DNA from: Paulownia fortunei
Lineage: Eukaryota > Streptophyta > Magnoliopsida > Lamiales > Paulowniaceae
Length of the DNA stretch: 64,000 bases
NCBI GenBank assembly: GCA_019321725.1
Contig: CM033106.1
Span: 21,078,965-21,142,964 of the forward strand
Direction: 5' to 3'
Made by a program: the position numbers and the translations under genes. Below the pieces are notes generated by a model that saw nothing but the letters and a program-made list of their open reading frames with translations, searched no databases and was not told where the DNA came from. Positions 33,965-46,169 of this stretch are shown here, one piece after another; positions within the stretch are counted from its first letter, which is position 1, and the number at the start of each line of letters is the position of its first letter.

Positions 33965-36212
33965 TGTCTAGCGACTCAATTAAATTGAATGTATTGTACT
34001 TTTTTTTTTTTTTTGTAAAGATAATCTTATTAGAAATTATATTAATAAAAAATATTTTATTTATTTTATATCTTGTATTTTTCTTTCTACACATTATATA
34101 AAATTCTTAAACCAAATTTAACTACGGGGCATGATCGCGCATATGATGCCGATCATGGAACATGCCTCTAAGGCTTTGGTTTTAAATAAGTTCCGAGTCA
34201 AGGACTTTTTGAAATGGAATATCAATTAACTCAGTAAGACTCGCACATACGATGTGTACTCGTAAGACGAGGTGTCACATTCCATTAGCATTAGTGTAGA
34301 GACGCAAGTACATGTATGTAGGTGCTTGTTAGAGAACAAGTACACCAAACATAGCTCGCAAAAAAAAATTAGCTAGAGGCTTTATCTGTCGAAATAAAAA
34401 TTTCTGTGTTGCGATAGTACACGGCTAGACTTTGGACTTGATGCACGACGGTAACCTTGTGTGCATCCTACAACACTTTGATATATTTTCTGATTACTTG
34501 ACAATCACAAAGGGGCATGTTGGGCGTTGCACTGGTGTGCATGGAGGTTTGTGAGTGCTCAACACAGAATTTGACACTTGTTTTTTATTTAACAATAGAA
34601 TCTCCTGTATTTTCATAGTTCATGATTCAAAAATTTTGGCCAAGACAGGATGAATTTTAATTCATCAGAGATCATTGGACCTTGAAATGGAATAACAGTT
34701 ATTGAATCATTTAGGATTTCGACTTATAATTTATACTCTAGATTCATCCAGAAGATTAGTTGTCGAAAGAAACATATGTGTATGGTACTCACAACAAAAA
34801 TAAGTTTACTTGCTATTTCACCTAAAACTAGTTTGCCATGATTACTTGTTAGGTGTTTTCATGGATAGTGAGATTCTTGAAATTAAGGAGTTAATTCCAA
34901 ACAGATTAGTGAATAATTATTTTTCATAAGTTGCAAATGTTGTAACTTCACTACAAGCTTAGTAGTGAACCTAAGAGGGTTACACATTCTTATGGAAAGT
35001 AACATTTGTATTTTGGGATTTTTCCAATAGTTGAAAATTAATTAATTAAAGGTTTATTTAATTTAATAGTTAAATTAAACTATTCAATTAAGTAATTGGA
35101 TTATTTAATTGAACCTAATTTGATTAAGAAGCCCAATTGGAGTAAATAATAATTAATCAATTGGATTGATAAATATGAAAGTAAATCAATTGGATTGATT
35201 CTTGGACTTTTGAGACCCAAAAATTAAAGTAGATTACTTAAGAAACCCACTAAAATATGAAGAGGATAGTTAAAATAAATATAATTTATTTAATTAATAT
35301 ATTTATATAATTAATAAATAGTGACCAATTTTTATGAGATAAAAATTGGCCACTAGGATTTTGTTATATAAATTATTTTTTATATATATTTGATATATAT
35401 CTATCTTGATATTATTTGAAGAGTAAAAATTAATATGAAGAATGTATGTAGACAATTTTTTATAACTAATACAGTCTCAAATAAGTCCATATACATTGGA
35501 GAAAGAAAAAAAAAGATTTGTTGGAAGATTTAAAATCCTACCAAGATTAAACTTTGAATTAATTTAAAATTAACAAACTCTCCAAGAGTTGGAGTGTTGC
35601 AAATTGCAAGCAATAGGGTAGGGCTGCAAATTGCAAGTAATTTTTTAAGAAAAATTATTTTGTTTGTCTTCTATTTTTCTCTCCAAGAAAAGAAAGAAAA
35701 GAAAGAAAAAGAAAGGTGTTTTCTTGAGAGTCTTGATTTTTGTTGTTCTTTAAAAAAAACTAGTTTCTTGATATTTTCTTTACATCAAAATTTCAAGAAC
35801 TTAAAGAATCAATTTGTTGTTGTTCTTGAAACCTTGTTCTTGATCCATTAAGTTGCTTAAAGGGTAATTATTACTCCGAATCTAGATTAGAAAATGATTT
35901 TGAAGATACTAGCGAATCCTTTTAATCGATGTTACTTTTCATATCGTGGACCTGATAGAGGGGAGACACTTGGATATCTACGAGTCCGATAAGCCAGGAA
36001 TATAGCAATTGATTGTTTCATTCCTTACACCTACCGGAGTGCTCGAAAGGTATAATTCGAATTTAATATATTTATTTATATATTCACTTGAATAAGCGTG
36101 ATCGTTAGAATTGCTTTTGAATTGAGAGGATGTATTTATTTGATAAATATATGTTTTATAAAAAAAATTATTTTTTCGCTGTACATGGCCTTACGATTAT
36201 AGCGAACCAACA
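33965..36212 (+). repeat. 5' LTR of the non-autonomous element
   Basis: Begins TGTCTAGCGACTC and ends GCGAACCAACA. It aligns with 36840-39000 through long shared blocks such as GGGGCATGATCGCGCATATG, CCATTAGCATTAG, TAGTTTGCCATGATTACTT and TTGTTCTTGATCCAT. A poly-T run and an AG-rich stretch near 35690 are specific to this family. Confidence 0.8.
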
Positions 36213-36213
36213 A

Positions 36214-36225
36214 TAGTATTAGAGC
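36214..36225 (+). other. Degenerate primer binding site
   Basis: TAGTATTAGAGC matches TGGTATCAGAGC (initiator tRNA-Met type) at 10 of 12 positions; the two changes are G-to-A and C-to-T transitions. It lies one base after the LTR end. Confidence 0.7.
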
Positions 36226-36839
36226 AATGGTTTCGCTTATTCAGAGAATTTAGGATTTGAGAGTATATGTTTTAAATTGTTTAAATTCATGTTTAGCATG
36301 CTAAATTTGATTTTGCAAGATTATTGCAATTGATGATTGAGATTTTTATTTAATTATTTATTTAAATTGTTTAAATATTTAAAAATCAGAAAAATGACAC
36401 AAAAATAGGTTGTGTGTGCCGTCAGGTGTGGGACACCCAACTGTTGCGCACGACGACAACAAGCATGATGTGATGTTTATTATGAGCATATATAGGATGC
36501 TCAAGAGCCATTTGACCAATGTGATTGGTTTTATTTTTGGGTTTTAAAATGGGGCCTATGAGCCTCTTATTCCATCTATGTAAGTTATTTATTTTCTACA
36601 AAGAGAGTAGAATAGGTGGTGAAGTTTTTCTTTTATCTTAGAGGACGAATGAGAATTAAGAAGGAGTTTCTAATGAAGGCCCTTGATTGTATGAGATATA
36701 ATTATGTAATAGAATAGGCTTTATTCCATTTTATTACTCTTAGACTGGCCCTAGGTTCATTTTTGGCTCAAATGAACCGCATAGGAATGTTTCATGATCA
36801 TTCATTTATTTAAATATGTAATGCTTTTATATTGTATGA
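36226..36839 (+). other. Non-coding interior of the LTR pair
   Basis: Holds no reading frame of note. It includes the GC-richer word GCCGTCAGGTGTGGGACACC near 36419 and a TGATGTTTATTATGAGCATA block. No purine-rich tract is visible just before the 3' LTR. It may carry only packaging and dimerisation signals, which is inference. Confidence 0.5.
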
Positions 36840-39000
36840 TGTCCAGCGTCCCAATTGGATTGGATGTATTGTACTATTTTCTTTTTGTAAAGACAATCTT
36901 ATTGGAATCATATTAATAAAAAGGCACTTTCTTTATCATATGTCTTATATTTTTTTTTCTTTCTGCACATTAGAAAAAAATCTTAGACGAAATTTAGTTG
37001 TGGGGCATGATCGCGCATATGATGGCGATCATGAAACATGCCTCTAAGGCTTTGATCTTAAATAAGTTTTGAGTCAAGGGCTTTTTGAGATGGGATATCA
37101 AATAACTCAGTAAGACATGCACATACAATGCATGCTCGAAAGACGAGGATGTCACATTCCATTAGCATTAGCGTAGAGAGGTAAGTTCATGTATATGGGT
37201 GCTTATTAGAAAACAAGTACACTGAATATGGCCGCAAGAAATTCTTAAGTGGAGGATAAGAATTTATGTGTTGCGATATTACATGGCTAGTCCTTGGACT
37301 TGAGGCACGATGGTAGCCTTGTGTGCATCCTGCAGTACTTTAATATATCTTCTGATTGCTTAACAAGCACAAAGAGGTATATTGGGTGTTTCACTGGTGT
37401 GCATGAAGGTTTGTTAGTGGTCAATATAAAATTCAAACTTGTCTTTCATTTAACAAGAAAATCTCCTCTATTTTTATAGTTCATGATTCAAAGACTTTGG
37501 TCAAGGCAGAATGAATTCTGATTCATCAGGAATCATTGGAACTTGAAATGGAATCAAAGTTATTGAATAATTTACGGTTTCAACTTATAATACATGCTCT
37601 AGATTCAATCAAGAGATTAGTTGTCGAAAGGAACGTATGGTACTCACAACATAAATAGGTGTACTCGCTATTTCACCTAAAACTAGTTTGCCATGATTAC
37701 TTCATAGGTGTTTTCATGGATAGTGAGGTTCTTGAAATTAAGAAGTTAATTCCAAGTAGATTAATTAATTGGATCAATTAATCAGAATAATTGTTATTCA
37801 TAAGTTTCAACTGTTGTAAACTCACTACAATCTTAGTACTGAACCTAAGAGGGTTATACATTTTTATGGAAAGTAACATTTTTATTTTGGAATTTTTTAA
37901 ATGGTTGGAAATTAATTAATTAATTAAGGGTTCTATTTAATTTAATTATTAAATTAAATTATTTAATTGGATCTAATTTGATTAGGAAACCCAATTGGAG
38001 TAAATAATAATTAATCAATTGAATTCATTCTTCAACTTTTGAGTCCAAATCCAAAAATTAAAGTGGATCACTTAAGAAGCCCATTAAAATATGAAAAGGG
38101 TAATTAAAATAAATATAATTCATTTAATTAATATATTTATATAATTAAATAAATAGTGATCGATTTTTATGAGATAAAAATTGGCCACTATGATTTTATT
38201 TTATATAAATATATTTTTATATATATATTTGATATATTATTTGAAGAGTTAAATTAATATCAAGAATGTATGTAAGATAATTTTTGATGACTAATGTAGT
38301 CTCAAATAAGTTCATATATATTGGAGAGAGAAAAGATATGATTTCTTAGAAGATTTTGAATCCTAACAAGATCAAACTTTGAAGTGCTCCAAATTTACAA
38401 ACTATCCAATAGTTGGAATGTTGTAAATTTTCGGCCCTTATTAATAGGGTAGGGCCGAAACTTGCAAGTATTTTTTTAGGAAAAAATATTTTGTTTGTCT
38501 TTTATTTTTCTCTCCAAGAAAAGAAAAAAAAAAGAAAGAAAAAAAAGAGTGTTTTCTTGAGAGTCTTAATTTTCTTGTTTTTTTAAAGAAAACTAGTTTC
38601 TTGATATTTTTTACATCAAAATCTAAAGAACTTAAAGAATCAATCTTTTTTGTTCTTGAAAGATTGTTCTTGATCCATCAATTGGGTTAAAGGGCAATTA
38701 TTACTCCGGATCTAGATTAGAAAATAATTTGAAGGATATTAGCGAATCTTTTTAATCGGTATTACTTTTCATATCGTGGACCTGATAGATGAAAGGCACT
38801 TGGATCCCTGGGAGCATGATAAGTCAGGAATATAACAACGGGTTGCTTCATTCCCTACAGCAACTGGAGTTCCGAATTTAATATATTTGTATATATATCG
38901 CTTTCGAATTAAGGGGATGTGTTTAATTGATAAATATATGTTTTATAAAAAAAATTAATTTTTCATTGCGCTTGCCCCTACGATTATACCGAATCCAACA
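36840..39000 (+). repeat. 3' LTR of the non-autonomous element
   Basis: Partner of 33965-36212, running from TGTCCAGCGTCCC to CCGAATCCAACA. It is about 90 bp shorter because of small deletions, for example around the leader near 38870. Confidence 0.8.
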
Positions 39001-39039
39001 ACGTTGCCACCCGACGTGCACCCTAGGTAGTACGGACAT

Positions 39040-40250
39040 TAGAGTGATCATAAGAATTTAAAAATTGTTCGAACCGCCCTCACCGCATTGCACCAAATTA
39101 TTTTTATCAAATTACTACGTAACAATAATTTAAACATTGTCTTGTATGGTTTGGTGGCGGTTTGAGTTTGAATAAATCGAATTGTACTACTTATATATGT
39201 ATAATTAAATTTATTATTAATTAAATACTAGTTTTAGTTTTAATAATTAACTAGTAATTGTAATATCTATTTAAATTTTACAAAATTAACTCTTTGTGGT
39301 TATCAACATCTCATAAAATTTCTTTGTTTTTCATTTATCTCAAGTTGTGATGCAAGTAGCATGTATGTTTAATTTCAATTTTAAAAGGTTTAGAATTTTC
39401 TGTTTCTTTTAGAAGCATGAATTTATTTAATTTTTTCAAGATTTTTTTCAACTTATTTTCCAATTGTTCACTTTTCCTTTGTAGTTTTATGATATATGAA
39501 TGAGTCAAATTTTCTTTCCAAGAGTTAGAGATGAAGAAAAATATATCTATTTAATGTATTTTTTTTAGGTGTACAGACTCAAAAAGTTTTGTGTTTATAA
39601 TGTTTGTATATTCAAATAATTTTTTCTATTTGCAAAAATATTGAGAATTTTTGTGTTATTTTCTCTATTGTACCTTTTATAGTTTATATGACATAGATAA
39701 AACTAAATGTATAACTAAAATATATAAAATGAGTTGAAATTTCTGCACAACGGTATAGCTATTTGTTAGTACTAGAATAGTTGCTTAAGTTCAAACAACT
39801 TGTAGCCACTGTGAATTTTTTATTTTAAATACCTTAATATAGCCTAAATTGTGTCCTTGAAGCAGGCATATTTGTACATTTTGTGAACTGCGATATTTGT
39901 CATAACTAACGATTTTTTTAACTTATTCTCTTTTGGCTTTTCAGTAGAATTTAGGAGGAAAGTGATGTTTTTGGTGTACATTATTGGAAAGATATGCTAT
40001 TATTTTCACGATGAAGGCTATGGTATTGTTTTCATTTTGAAGTAATTTTTTCTACTAATATCCTACGTTTTTTACTTAATTATTTTCTCTTTATTGGTTA
40101 AGAACTGTCAAATCGCTTGAAATCACTAAAAATTGCACTTTTGTTTTAAATGAAATTGTAACTTGAAATTAATTTTTGAAAAAATCGCACATGGAAATTT
40201 CATTTAAAATTAGTGGAAAAAGATCATAAAACTGCATTATGATCACCCTA
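39040..40250. mobile_element. Non-autonomous hAT-like element, 1.2 kb
   Basis: Terminal inverted repeats TAGAGTGATCATAA (left) and TAGGGTGATCATAA (right, minus strand) differ at one base. The flanking 8-mers ACGGACAT and ACAGGCAC agree at five positions, a decayed 8-bp target duplication at best. Subterminal CCGC/GCGGT words near 39080 and 39150 are typical of hAT ends. Left-end sequence matches the right terminus at 49725, and right-end sequence matches the segment at 44960-45060. The interior has no transposase frame. Confidence 0.65.
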
Positions 40251-41030
40251 ACAGGCACAAACAATGGTTGTGACTGTTGGTTTTGCTTATGTGAGTAATA
40301 CTAAATCAATATCATTATTTTAAATTTCTTTGAAATTGCGATCAAAATTTTGGATTTCTTCACCATTCGTAAAGAAATTCAACTTGCAATTTAAGTTTGC
40401 AAGATTTTCATTGATATTTTAGAATTTTTTCAACTTTTTGAAAAATTTCAAAAATAAATTAAATATTTTTGTGTAATTAATACTATATAAATACAATGCA
40501 CAATAATAAATTTAATAATATAACACTACTTACAATTACTAATTTAATACAAAAATGATACTAAAATAAGTTCAATTAAAAAATTGAAATCATATGTTTA
40601 CAATTGGAAAAATTACTTTTTTAGTCCCACTACATAGAGGAATTTACAAGTTTGGTTCCATACTTCCTAAAAAATCTAATTTTAGTCCTATATATCAGCT
40701 GCCTATTTTAACTTGATACCTGCTATTAAGTTTTTTACGAAAAATGCCATGTGCACACATTCCACATATGACCTATAAATCAAGAGTTTTGAAATTAATT
40801 TTCGTTTGGAAATGCACATGTTTCATTTCTACACTAAAACTTAAGATATTAACTCAATTTCTTAAAAATAAATCATTAATTGAAAGTTTTAACCCTTTTT
40901 CTTCAAAATTCTTCCATTTGGATCTAATTTTATTGCAAATGAGTGCAAAATAATTTTTGGCTTAAGAATAAAAACATTTTTAATGAAAATTTGCCTACTA
41001 ATTTGATTAGATTTTGGTATTTAGAACTTT
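40251..41030. other. AT-rich spacer with a MITE-like fragment
   Basis: No gene was recognised. At 40607-40740 a segment with repeated TTAGTCC and TTGGTTCC words and GTTTTTTACGAAAAATGCCA resembles one end of a Mutator-type MITE, but its partner terminus was not found. Confidence 0.35.
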
Positions 41031-41600
41031 TTTTTCTACGCCCAGCTTCACGTTGACTAGAGACATCCGAAGCTTTTCCTAGTGTGCCGTGCCTCCTCTC
41101 CATGCTCCACATCAATAGCTCTTTTTTTCTCTTTCGACTGAATCTTCTAGAGTAAACTAAATAAGATCACTTATCTATCTCTAATTTCCATTGCCAAAAT
41201 GCCCTTGCTTTTCATCAGTTCGGGATAGGGGCATGCAATCTAGAATCTTTCTTTCCTCGCTAAAGCCCTCCTTATTTATGAGCGAAGATCTCCCCTTCCT
41301 ACTAGAGGGAGTTATTATGTTCTTGGTAGTATCTTCAACTGTATTGAGGATCGCCCTGCCGCTCAGGTAGCTACTCTGATAGACCGGCTTTTCTCCGCTG
41401 AGGTCCCTTATCTCAATTCCCATGTCCAAGCAAGAGGTTTGACATCACTCTTGCAACTGCAAGACAAAAGCCACTCGAACCCAGAGCTAGCTAGTTCTCC
41501 CCGAAATGCATTGAGGCACAACAGTTGACTGTAGGTTTAAGACCTCGCTTATAGGTTTTTTATCCCCGACGCACAGAAAGAATCGCAAGGATATTCAGTC
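41031..41600. other. Organelle-derived patch (probable plastid/mitochondrial insertion)
   Basis: This patch is markedly richer in G+C than its surroundings. Its right end contains a piece of plastid 23S rRNA. The middle part (41150-41440) has the look of plant mitochondrial DNA but I cannot assign it to a gene. A minus-strand open frame of 82 codons (41429-41181) shows no recognisable domain and is probably incidental. Confidence 0.45.
41482..41531 (+). pseudogene. Plastid 23S rRNA (rrn23) fragment
   Basis: The stretch CAGAGCTAGCTAGTTCTCCC at 41482, followed by CGAAATGCATTGAGG and CAACAGTTGACTG, is a highly conserved segment of plastid 23S rRNA. Compared with the plastid form I remember, it differs by G-to-A changes at CpG or CpNpG-like sites (GCG to GCA, GCGCAGC to GCACAAC), as expected after transfer to a methylated nuclear environment. 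Similarity ends abruptly at about 41531. It is too short to function and may have come by way of the mitochondrial genome. Confidence 0.75.
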
Positions 41601-42660
41601 AAAGCTAAGAGAAAATTCGGGTTATATAAATATAAATTTATTTCTAAATTCCTAAATAAATAGACGAATGCATATACGCAATATATAATTTATTTATAAA
41701 CTATATTTTATTATTTTTCAATATGTATAATACAAAAATATCTAATATCAAAATTATGTAAATTAAATAAATCAATAATTCTATAAATCATTTGTGCACA
41801 AGTGAATTATGCATATATAAAGTGTAAAACTTTATGCATATAATACAATGTTAGATAAAGTGTTATACTGTGTAAGTTTATGTAGTGTATAAAATTTATC
41901 TTGTGTATGTGCATTGTGTTATCATAAATATATATGTATATACTTTTATACATGCATCTGTATATTGTTCATTTTTATATTTTATTTATATACGTTATAT
42001 TAATTAGTAATGTATATAATATATTATTTGTAATGTGAGATGCATCTATATGTTTATGTATTCCAATTATAAAAAAAAACTAAATATTATCCATGTATTA
42101 TATTTATTGTATATTAGCAATATAAATTATAGACATAAATGCCAGGATCAACTTGTATAAATTTTTATTAATCAGTAGGTTAGTCTAGAATAAACCCCTA
42201 AAACTTTGGAAAGATTTTTCTATTCATATAGGACCTTTTGTAAAGGCTACACTATTGGGCTTTATTTAATTTATCAATGTGGGCTTACATATGTAAATAA
42301 CAATTATATTATAGGTTATCTAATTTAATAGAGCCAAATAAGTGATCTACCAGTTGGGCTCTAAAAATATCTATTGGTTATAGGTTTTGCCATGCATAAA
42401 GACCCAGTACTAGTCAAATTATGATTGATGAGTTTCTATTTGACTTAGTATATAAGGAACACTATATGGTTATGGTCTTTTGTTCTTCTCCTCTATCCCC
42501 ATCTTAGAGAGATAACCCATGGAGCACCTAAGGAGATTTGATTGTGAAAGATGCTAACCCAGTAAGGATTCATATAGGTATATGTCAATATGCGTCAATA
42601 AGGATTGTGGATTAAGGTACGCTTTTAGTTTAAGTAACATACACTACTAGGCAGTATTTG
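41601..42660. other. AT-rich spacer, then LTR-like debris
   Basis: 41601-42150 is simple AT-rich DNA with tracts of TATA and GTGTATG words. From about 42150 to 42660 the text (TATATAAGGAACACTATATG, then a TTCTTCTCCTCTATCCCC leader-like string) resembles the promoter/leader part of an LTR, but no ends or target repeats could be fixed. Confidence 0.35.
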
Positions 42661-44030
42661 AATAAGAATTTTCTAATAAATATAAAAGTTGTAGAAAAAG
42701 AGTTGACATTTGAATAGTATAAACAGTTCAAGATCTAGACAACAAGTTCAAGACTAGAGCGGAAGGCTTAGCGGAGCTAAGAGCTTCAACAAACATGAGG
42801 ATTAAAGCAGTTAAGTGAGGATTTAAAGTTACTAGGAGATCAACAAAGTCAGCCACGTTTGAAGAACTAAATACATATTAATGAAATTCTGAGAAGCGGT
42901 TGAGTTCAAGACTAGAGCAATGCACTTAGCAGGGCTAAGAGGTCATAACAAAGTGAGGACCCATTACCTTCAAAGGATTAAGTTATATCTGTAAACCTTA
43001 TTTTGTTAAATCTCTATAGTCCAAACCAACAGATAGAAAAGCAAAAATGAGGCAAATGGGACAAAAAGAACAACAGGCTGCAACTTAGACTTTGATTGTG
43101 CAAATAGTATGATAGAACAATTGCACCTAGATACTAAAAAAGTTGGTGCAATAGAAAAAAACAATACACCGATAAAAGAAAGCTGAAGACAGAAACAAAA
43201 GAGAAAACTCTTTGATAATTTTATGAAGAACTTGAGATATACACACAAAAAGGTGACTGTGAGATGTAAAAATCAGTTTGAGATAAAAAAAACACTTAGC
43301 AAATCTTCATGTCAAAATTTCTTTCTGATTGATACACTTAGCACTACCATCAAAGGGCTATTGGGGTGAACTTGAACCTGTGTGGGAAAAGTTAAGAACT
43401 CGGACCTGTGTTGAAGAGTTGAAACTTGAACTTGTGTGGAAAGACTGAGATGCACTATTAGAGGAGTTCAGGGAATGAGAGGCTGAGAAGAAATTGGAGA
43501 CTTAGTTATGGGAACTAAGTGGTTGTATTAGAATTGGTTTGGTTATAAATCTTAATTTGAATTAGTAGATTTCTCTTGTGTGTTAGGAGTAGAGTGGAGT
43601 TGAAGGATTACCCCACCTTTGAACCACTATAAAATTATTATGTTGTTATATTTCTATATTTTACATTCCAACAATTTGATTTACTTGCTTACTTGTTTAT
43701 TTGCAGTTGTGTTTATTTGCTTACATTACTCAAACTACATTGCACTGCATACGAAATGACACCTGTATTTATGTGTTTATTAATATTTTTGTTGCATAAG
43801 CCTGAGGTTCATTAAGTTATTTTTCAAAGGTTCACACCAACTAGAACATCTCAGTGAGCAACTTAGTTTATACCTCAATAAACCAATACCAGGCGCTAGT
43901 ATTTTAAAAAGAATACGAGTATAATGTTCAAAAGTTGGCATTTCCAAAAGGGCTTTGTTGTTTTAGTGAAAAGTTTTGGAAGGTTTATTCACCTATCCCT
44001 CCCTAGACCATTTCATGCCACTTGGGACCA
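42661..44030 (+). repeat. Probable 5' LTR (3' portion) of a second Sirevirus-like element
   Basis: The right edge is clear: CCTCCCTAGACCATTTCATG...GGGACCA ends at 44030 and is followed by a primer binding site. The left edge is undetermined. Inside are two imperfect direct repeats (GTTCAAGACTAGAGCGGAAG near 42749 and GTTCAAGACTAGAGCAATGC near 42904, each followed by GGGCTAAGAG-like words) and a pyrimidine-rich segment. Confidence 0.5.
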
Positions 44031-44035
44031 ATAAG

Positions 44036-44047
44036 TGGTATCAAAGT
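44036..44047 (+). other. Primer binding site of the second Sirevirus-like element
   Basis: TGGTATCAAAGT matches the initiator tRNA-Met type TGGTATCAGAGC with two changes and lies five bases after the LTR end, with the AAG spacer usual in Sireviruses. Confidence 0.8.
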
Positions 44048-44138
44048 GATTAACTTTTGAAAACTTTTATTGTGTTTTTCAATTCTCACAATTTGAATCA
44101 TATCCATTTTCCTTGAGAACTTATACTCATTTTTCAGC

Positions 44139-44935
44139 ATGAAAAATATTGATAGCATATCGAGACTTCATATCTTTTCTATTGATGATAATGATGATTG
44201 GAAGATTCATATGTAGACACACTTGTCATCATTAGATGATGACATACAGAAGATGTTAGAAGAAGGTCCACTGAGAATAAAAATATAGATCCATTCGGTG
44301 GAATAGAGCTCGCAGACAAACCAAAATATGAATGTCGCCCACTAATAAAAAGTAGGCAAGTCTTGACAATGTGGCCAAAGATATACTTTTTAAACCTCTT
44401 TAGAAGATTATGTTCAACCAAATCAAGAAATGTCTAACCGCACAGGAGATCTATGAAAAGATCACCATGATCTGTGAAGGGGCAGATAAGATAAAAGAGA
44501 ACAAGTTCTCTTTAACAGTTCAAAAGTTCAAAAACTTAAAGATGAAGCCGCGAGAAATCTTGGATACAATGGATGAGAGGTTTATCACTCTCATCATTGA
44601 ACTCACGCTCTTGAAAAAGAGTACACAAGTAAGGAAATGGTGTTGAAGGTCATCAGAGCACTTTCTAAAGAATGGGATACAAAGACAGTAGCCATGAGAG
44701 AGTTGAAAGATCTCTCAAAAATATCTCTCCATGAATTTTTCTTGGATCAGAACTTGTGAGTTTGAAATAGGAAGAAGAATTGAAGAAAAGGTGACCACTT
44801 CAGTCCAAAGGAATACCGCATTAGTAGTCAAATATCACAATGAAAGGATTTCTGATCTATCAATATCCCTATTGATGAGAAACTTTTAGAGGTTCATGAA
44901 GAAAGGACAATCATTAACACCCAAAAGACAATCGC
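44139..44935 (+). pseudogene. Sirevirus-like gag (UBN2 type), truncated
   Basis: Capsid gene of the second element. The likely start is the ATG at 44139 (MKNIDSIS), but a stop appears within 30 codons. The best open piece (44410-44646) reads CLTAQEIYEKITMICEGADK, IKENKFSL, FKNLKMKPREILDTMDERF, a clear UBN2-type gag signature. The continuation in another frame has KEMVLKVIRALSKEWDTKTV and MRELKDLSKISLHEF to about 44760. Homology fades near 44935, where hAT-like sequence starts. No zinc knuckle or pol follows, so the element was cut here. Confidence 0.8.
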
Positions 44936-45394
44936 AAAACCAGATTTTACTAAATATTATCTACCTTGAATTGCCATGTGCGGTTTTACTAAGTTTTAAT
45001 TCTAAGTTATGGTTTTGCTAAGTAAAACTGAATGTGTGATTTTGAGCAGTTCCGGGCTATTTGGCGATTTTAATCAAACAAAGAAAAACAGTTAAGTAAT
45101 AGCAAAAAACTACTTTTTCAGAATATCCAAAATACATACATGACAGGAAAGACAGATAATGAATAGAACACTTCGTCAAAGAAAATGAAAAGTACTTAAA
45201 GCAAAGCATGATATATTTTACAAAAGGTTGGCTAATTCACCATATGACAACTATTTTCAAAAACAACAACCAACACTATTTTTGTGTCATGTGGGCTTTG
45301 AAGTAACAATGCTAGGTCATGAACTAATTTACCATTAAATGGCAACAAAAAAATCTTAAAACCAAGTGAATGGAAGAATTAAAAAAAAGAATAA

Positions 45395-45644
45395 GGTAAA
45401 TTACAAAAATTATTCTTGAGGTCTGGGCTATTTATAAAAAAAAAAACATCTAAGTTTATAAATTACAAATACCCCTTGATATTTGTTTCTATTTTGCAAA
45501 TTGTACCTATTAAGTGGGTATTTGTAAAACAAAGATAAACCTCAAGGGGGTATTTGTAATATCTCAAGGGTAATTGTAATTTCAAAATATAATTGAATTT
45601 TTTATAGTTAGACTAAATCTCAAGGTCAGTTTTTGTAATTCACC
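45395..45644. mobile_element. MITE, 250 bp, terminal inverted repeats
   Basis: Left end GGTAAATTACAAAAATTATT and right end, minus strand, GGTGAATTACAAAAACTGAC, both followed by a CTTGAG word. The interior repeats the AAATTACAAATACCCC...TTGTAATTT theme several times, a fold-back structure. The type is common in plants, probably Mutator-related. No convincing target duplication is seen. It lies inside the decayed hAT element. Confidence 0.6.
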
Positions 45645-46169
45645 CAAAAAAGTATGAGTAGTGCTGAAGGCCATAAGAGATTATTATTGAAAATAGAATA
45701 TAGAAAATTTACATTCTCTATAGCAATAAAAAGTGACTCTGGAGGGAAATTCAGAATTAATAGATACATGAAAGCCCTTGGGTTTCTTAAGAAAACTAAC
45801 CTTCTTAGGACAACAGTTAAACAACCTGCATAATTTAATTGAAAAGTTGGATTAAAGTGCATAACTATACTCGAATAATCTATAAGAGGAATGAAAATTT
45901 TAGTGTAAGCAAAGGCAAAAAATATAAACTATAAAGAAAATATTTTGTAAAGATATAAACCCAATAAAAATTCTTTTTTCCTTCAAACTCATCATCTAAG
46001 GTTATAGAAAAGCTTGATCCATCTAATTCTGGGAGATGAACAAATAATAATTAATAAAAACAACGGATACTTGAAAGCATGATATAAAAATAGACAAAGA
46101 AATTTGATGTTTTTAACATTTTTCTAGCGCCTCAAATTGTTCAACATCCTCCATTGTTGTGCGAAGATC

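Larger units (their letters stand above)
33965..39000 (+). mobile_element. Non-autonomous LTR retrotransposon without coding region
   Basis: Two direct repeats of 2248 and 2161 bp enclose only 627 bp. The first repeat is followed by a degenerate initiator-Met primer binding site, which fixes the orientation. The interior has no long frame and no gag or pol homology. Long LTRs with a non-coding interior fit the LARD/large TRIM type, dependent on another element's proteins. The two LTRs differ by many substitutions and indels, so insertion is old. No target duplication is seen (TAGGA left, ACGTT right). Confidence 0.7.

Noticed and set aside
35594..35851. 85-codon frame in the first 2.2-kb LTR
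   Set aside because: Not conserved in the paired LTR at 38400-38650, rich in Lys/Phe from AG-rich and T-rich tracts.
40607..40740. Possible Mutator-type MITE
   Set aside because: Only one terminus-like segment could be seen; no matching inverted partner or target repeat.
41181..41429. 82-codon minus-strand frame in the organelle-like patch
   Set aside because: No family recognised, and the surrounding patch is transferred organelle DNA; too little to call a gene.
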